NCBI GenBank assembly: GCA_026391455.1
Contig: JAPLEH010000009.1
Location: forward strand, 33,064-97,063
Origin: Bacteroidota bacterium
GTDB taxonomy: Bacteria; Bacteroidota; Bacteroidia; Chitinophagales; Chitinophagaceae
DNA length: 64,000 nucleotides
Reading direction: 5' to 3'
Of the stretch, positions 61,470-64,000 are shown piece by piece. The notes under the pieces were generated by a model. The model ran no database searches, was not told the origin of the DNA, and saw only the letters and a program-made list of their open reading frames with translations. Made by a program: the position numbers and the translations under genes. The first letter of the stretch is position 1; each line of letters starts with the position of its first letter.

Positions 61470-63590
61470 CTAACGGTTTTGCAATTGCTGAATTTGCCGT
61501 TTCAATTCCTCTATCTGTTTTTGTTGTTCCTTGATCGATTCGATCAGCAGGGGTACCAGTTTGGCGTAGTCCACCCCTTTGTATCCTTCTTTTTCATTCA
61601 CGGCTTCCGGTATGATCTTTTCCACATCCTGAGCAAGCAAACCCATTTGTCTGCCCGGTGTGAAATGGAATTTGTCGGTGAAGGATGATTTCATTTCATA
61701 TTCCACCCCGTTCAGGCGCAATACTTTTTCCAGTGCATTGCCGATTGGAGCTACGTTTTGTTTGAAGCGTGCGTCACTGGCATAGGTGGTGCCATTGACC
61801 CAAAGACTGCCGAAGATGGAAAAAGCAAAGGCGCCATTTCGTTCGGCCTTGGCCAGTTCGGTAAATGCACCAGTGGTTTCGATAACGCCCAGGCTTACTT
61901 TACCATTGGGAATATCATTTTGCAAACGCAATTCGCCGGGGTATGCACCGATGCCCACATCGCCGTAAGTTCCCCTGTATAGTGAGATCTTTGTTAATCC
62001 CAATGCATTGTTGAACTGTAGCGGTACCTGTGCCGCTGCGCCATTGAGTCCGATTCCGATATTGCCGGTGGTGGTATTCATCGTTAATCCCCATAATGCT
62101 CCGGTATTGCCAAAGAAGCCCACCTGGTTATCACCGGAAAGTCCGATGAAAGCTGAGTTGGCACTGTTAGCTGCATTATTGAGCCAGAGTCCGGCAGATT
62201 GTGAACCGGTTCTTATCTGCAATCGTCCAGCCAACTGAAAACTGACTTCACCCGAATTAATGGTACGGGCCCTTTCTGTAAAATTATTGCTATGTCCGTA
62301 ACCGAATGCGATGCTGGAAGCGGTGCCATCGCTGTATACCTGAAATAGCCCGGATTGTATACCCAATCCATATTGTGGGGTGGAACCCAGCCCGCCATAG
62401 AGGGAAATATGATTGCCCAACCGGTTGGTAAACGAAAGCGAATCGAGTGTAAGTTGCCCGCCCACTGATGTATTATTGGGTAGTTTGGTATTGCCATATT
62501 TGGAAAGAATATTTCCTGCCACGATCAGGTCTCCTCTTGTTTCGATATCATCGAGTACGGTGAGTTTATCGCGGAAGATACCGGTACCCACTACATCCAG
62601 TTTGGCGAATGGTGTATCTATTCCGATACCTACTTTGGTGGAGTTATTGGCTACTGGTACCGAATTCGATTCGGCCACACATATCTTGGCGCTTCCATCA
62701 CTGAGTGCAGGGCCTGTACCGGTATAGCGCATCATGCGTATATAGATGATACTGTTGGGTGTAAGGTTAAGGTAGTTCAGTCCAAAGAATGTACAACCGA
62801 TCTCTGTGAATGGACCGGAACAGGATGCAGCCGTGTAGGCAGCCATACAGGTACCATTGTAGGTATGATTGATTCGAATCCTGCCGCTGGCGGGCACACG
62901 TATTTTAAACCATACATCCCGTACATTGGCGCCGGGCATGGGGGCTATACAGGATGGGTTGGGAACAGCGGGTGTAAGCGTGGCGCCGGTCCAGCTATAA
63001 AAAGTTACAGGTGTGCAATCCTGTCCCATCGGATCCTGTGCATCCACCGTAAAGAAGCCGGCATTGCAGGGCTCATCGGCAAGAGTATTCGTATTGCTTA
63101 CACATATTTTTATAGCACCATTTGCAAAAGCGGCGGTATTGCTGAAACGGCGATACACGCGCATATACACTTCCCCGCCCGGAGTGAGCCCGGTAAAATC
63201 TCTCGATGATTCGGAAGGTATATTTGTATACAGACAGGGATAGCCATTGGAGAAACTATTAAAGATGGCGAGGCTGTTGCAGGTATTGCTGGTATACATC
63301 TCTGCTGTATAGGCATTGCCATCCGTGGCGGTAATCGAAACTCTCGCAATACCGGTAGACGGTATCGTAAACTTATACCATACGTCCAGGTTTTGAAAAT
63401 TTTCGCACCAGGTATTGCCACTGCCACTGCTCCAGGTAGCGGCTGTATAGCTATAGGTAACGGTGGGCTCACAACCCAGATTCTCTACCGGAATTGTTAC
63501 CGCACCACAGGAATTATCATTGGGAGGTTGCGCGATGGCCCTGAAAGAAAATGAAAGAAAAAAAATCACCAACAAAAGATTGATTCTCAT
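61470..63590 (-). CDS. Exported fibre with N-terminal PPC-like domains and a C-terminal peptidase S74 domain
   Basis: From ATG at 63590 (a TTG at 63596 precedes it) the protein has 706 residues with a signal peptide ([20 protein letters not shown]). Two PPC-like beta domains follow (about 20-165 and 170-310, each with Cys residues and an [11 protein letters not shown] or MRVYRRFSN strand), then [16 protein letters not shown] and fibre modules shared with the 44868-46397 product ([26 protein letters not shown]). The S74 domain carries the dyad Ser605 and Lys610 ([11 protein letters not shown]) and a Gln-rich coiled coil. It starts an operon with the YadA-headed fibre two bases downstream. Confidence 0.87.
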   Translation of the reverse strand: MRINLLLVIFFLSFSFRAIAQPPNDNSCGAVTIPVENLGCEPTVTYSYTAATWSSGSGNTWCENFQNLDVWYKFTIPSTGIARVSITATDGNAYTAEMYTSNTCNSLAIFNSFSNGYPCLYTNIPSESSRDFTGLTPGGEVYMRVYRRFSNTAAFANGAIKICVSNTNTLADEPCNAGFFTVDAQDPMGQDCTPVTFYSWTGATLTPAVPNPSCIAPMPGANVRDVWFKIRVPASGRIRINHTYNGTCMAAYTAASCSGPFTEIGCTFFGLNYLNLTPNSIIYIRMMRYTGTGPALSDGSAKICVAESNSVPVANNSTKVGIGIDTPFAKLDVVGTGIFRDKLTVLDDIETRGDLIVAGNILSKYGNTKLPNNTSVGGQLTLDSLSFTNRLGNHISLYGGLGSTPQYGLGIQSGLFQVYSDGTASSIAFGYGHSNNFTERARTINSGEVSFQLAGRLQIRTGSQSAGLWLNNAANSANSAFIGLSGDNQVGFFGNTGALWGLTMNTTTGNIGIGLNGAAAQVPLQFNNALGLTKISLYRGTYGDVGIGAYPGELRLQNDIPNGKVSLGVIETTGAFTELAKAERNGAFAFSIFGSLWVNGTTYASDARFKQNVAPIGNALEKVLRLNGVEYEMKSSFTDKFHFTPGRQMGLLAQDVEKIIPEAVNEKEGYKGVDYAKLVPLLIESIKEQQKQIEELKRQIQQLQNR

Positions 63591-63842
63591 AAACAACTTG
63601 TTTGGTCAAAGCTATTTATGATGGCGGGCTTACCATATAGGCAAATGGGGTGGAAGGGGATAGGTATTTTGTGGGATGGAAAGCAGTTGATAGTTGACAG
63701 TTGGCAGTTTGCAGTTTTCAGTTGGCAGCTTTCAATTTGCAGTTAGCATTCTGCTGTTCTGTATTCAATTAGCACATTAGCAAATTATCACATTATCAAA
63801 TTAGGCTGTTCTGTATTCAATTAGCATATTAGCACATCACTG
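63591..63842. other. Non-coding gap upstream of the fibre operon
   Basis: The promoter of the fibre operon must lie in the first 90 bases (63591-63680), where I see no TAnnTTTG match on the minus strand. The remainder is filled with the third composite repeat. The gap ends at the left end of an IS4-family element. Confidence 0.5.
63683..63838 (+). repeat. Composite repeat, copy 3
   Basis: A 7-bp-period block of AGTTGAC/AGTTGGC/AATTTGC variants is followed by CTGTTCTGTATTCAATTAG, an 8-bp-period block of ATTAGCAN/ATTATCAN units, the same junction again, and a short second 8-bp block. Order and junctions match copy 2. Confidence 0.82.
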
Positions 63843-63876
63843 TTGTCCGGGGAAAATCCATTAAAGGGTAAAAAAA

Positions 63877-63894
63877 TGGGAGGCGAACCTCCCA
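63877..63894 (-). terminator. Minus-strand intrinsic terminator at the IS end
   Basis: TGGGAGG and CCTCCCA form a 7-bp stem with a CGAA loop; on the minus strand seven T follow directly. IS elements often carry such structures near their ends. Confidence 0.55.
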
Positions 63895-63937
63895 AAAGAA
63901 TGATAAGTTTGAGTTACCACACAAAAACTCTCATTCT

Positions 63938-64000
63938 ATGCCCAAACATAGTTTTTTTACCGGACAGCCTGTTTTCGCACAGCTACTAAATTTAATTCCT
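63938..64000 (+). CDS. IS4-family transposase, first 21 codons (partial)
   Basis: From ATG at 63938 the frame runs open to the window end and reads PKHSFFTGQPVFAQLLNLIP, the N-terminus of a widespread group of Bacteroidota IS4-family transposases. It is unrelated in sequence to the N-terminus of the first IS4-family transposase at 28661-30019. Only the start is visible; whether the gene is intact is unknown. Confidence 0.75.
   Translation, partial: MPKHSFFTGQPVFAQLLNLIP

Larger units (their letters stand above)
63843..64000. mobile_element. Left end of a second IS4-family element (continues beyond the window)
   Basis: TTGTCCGGGGAAA at 63843-63855 is the likely terminal repeat, and a transposase start follows 95 bases later. 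A hairpin TGGGAGG/CCTCCCA (63877-63894) lies between; read on the minus strand it is followed by T7, so it may stop outside transcripts from leaving or a minus-strand transcript. The full element lies outside the window. Confidence 0.75.

Noticed and set aside
44868..63590. Prophage remnant suggested by fibre proteins and S74 domains
   Set aside because: All fibre proteins have bacterial signal peptides, and no capsid, tail, terminase, integrase or lysis gene lies in the block.
1..64000. tRNA, rRNA and common riboswitches
   Set aside because: I scanned the gaps by eye and found no cloverleaf-like or known riboswitch core; a covariance-model scan would be needed to exclude small RNAs.

Overview
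The window looks like a chromosomal segment of a Bacteroidota bacterium, most likely of the family Chitinophagaceae. Support comes from the protein style (short LeuA without a regulatory domain, GCPII-type M28 peptidase, Reg_prop-like sensor kinase, S74 fibres with VGIG motifs), from several -7 boxes of the Bacteroidota form TAnnTTTG, and from A-rich start regions with few Shine-Dalgarno sites. The taxonomic call is inference from gene content; no rRNA or tRNA gene was seen.

Layout. 0-2.1 kb: aroQ (cut by the window edge), a small exported protein and carA, all on the minus strand. 2.3-5.1 kb: an AT-rich accessory island with a 5-methylcytosine methyltransferase, a BsuBI/PstI-type restriction enzyme and a Fic protein that may have lost its N-terminus. 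5.2-9.2 kb: a two-gene quinoprotein locus, a LodB-like flavoprotein and a protein that joins a catalase-like haem domain to a LodA/GoxA-like (cysteine tryptophylquinone) oxidase. 9.7-11.2 kb: a helical-repeat protein. 11.5-23.9 kb: a one-strand branched-chain amino acid supercluster, leuA-leuC-leuD-leuB, then an ilv attenuator with a leader peptide carrying nine Ile/Val codons in a row, then ilvE-ilvD-ilvB-ilvN-ilvC-ilvA. 24.1-28.6 kb: gltB, followed directly by an IS4-family insertion sequence (28.64-30.10 kb), with no gltD in view. 30.2-41.5 kb: housekeeping genes (folA, a methyltransferase, the three-gene pnt transhydrogenase, a lipoprotein, an M28 peptidase, an RNA m5C methyltransferase, a LysM/double-psi protein, fmt).

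41.7-63.6 kb is an accessory block of exported proteins, nearly all on the minus strand: fibre-like proteins (two with C-terminal peptidase S74 chaperone domains, one of these with a YadA-like head), three members of one uncharacterised exported family, a PD40 propeller protein, two tandem lipoproteins of the protein-glutaminase (protein deamidase) family, a sensor kinase/response regulator pair and two free-standing LytTR regulators. The block ends at the first codons of a second IS4-family transposase.

Two themes run through the non-coding DNA. Most gaps in the 21-41 kb part, and the gap at 63.7 kb, are filled with degenerate tandem repeats of 7 or 8 bp period, some arranged as a composite unit seen three times; one such array lies in frame inside fmt. 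A 126-bp non-autonomous element whose ends match the IS4-family element at the right edge sits in the 3' end of an exported-protein gene and supplies its last codons. The strongest system-level observations are the catalase-LodA fusion with its LodB partner and the ilv attenuator.
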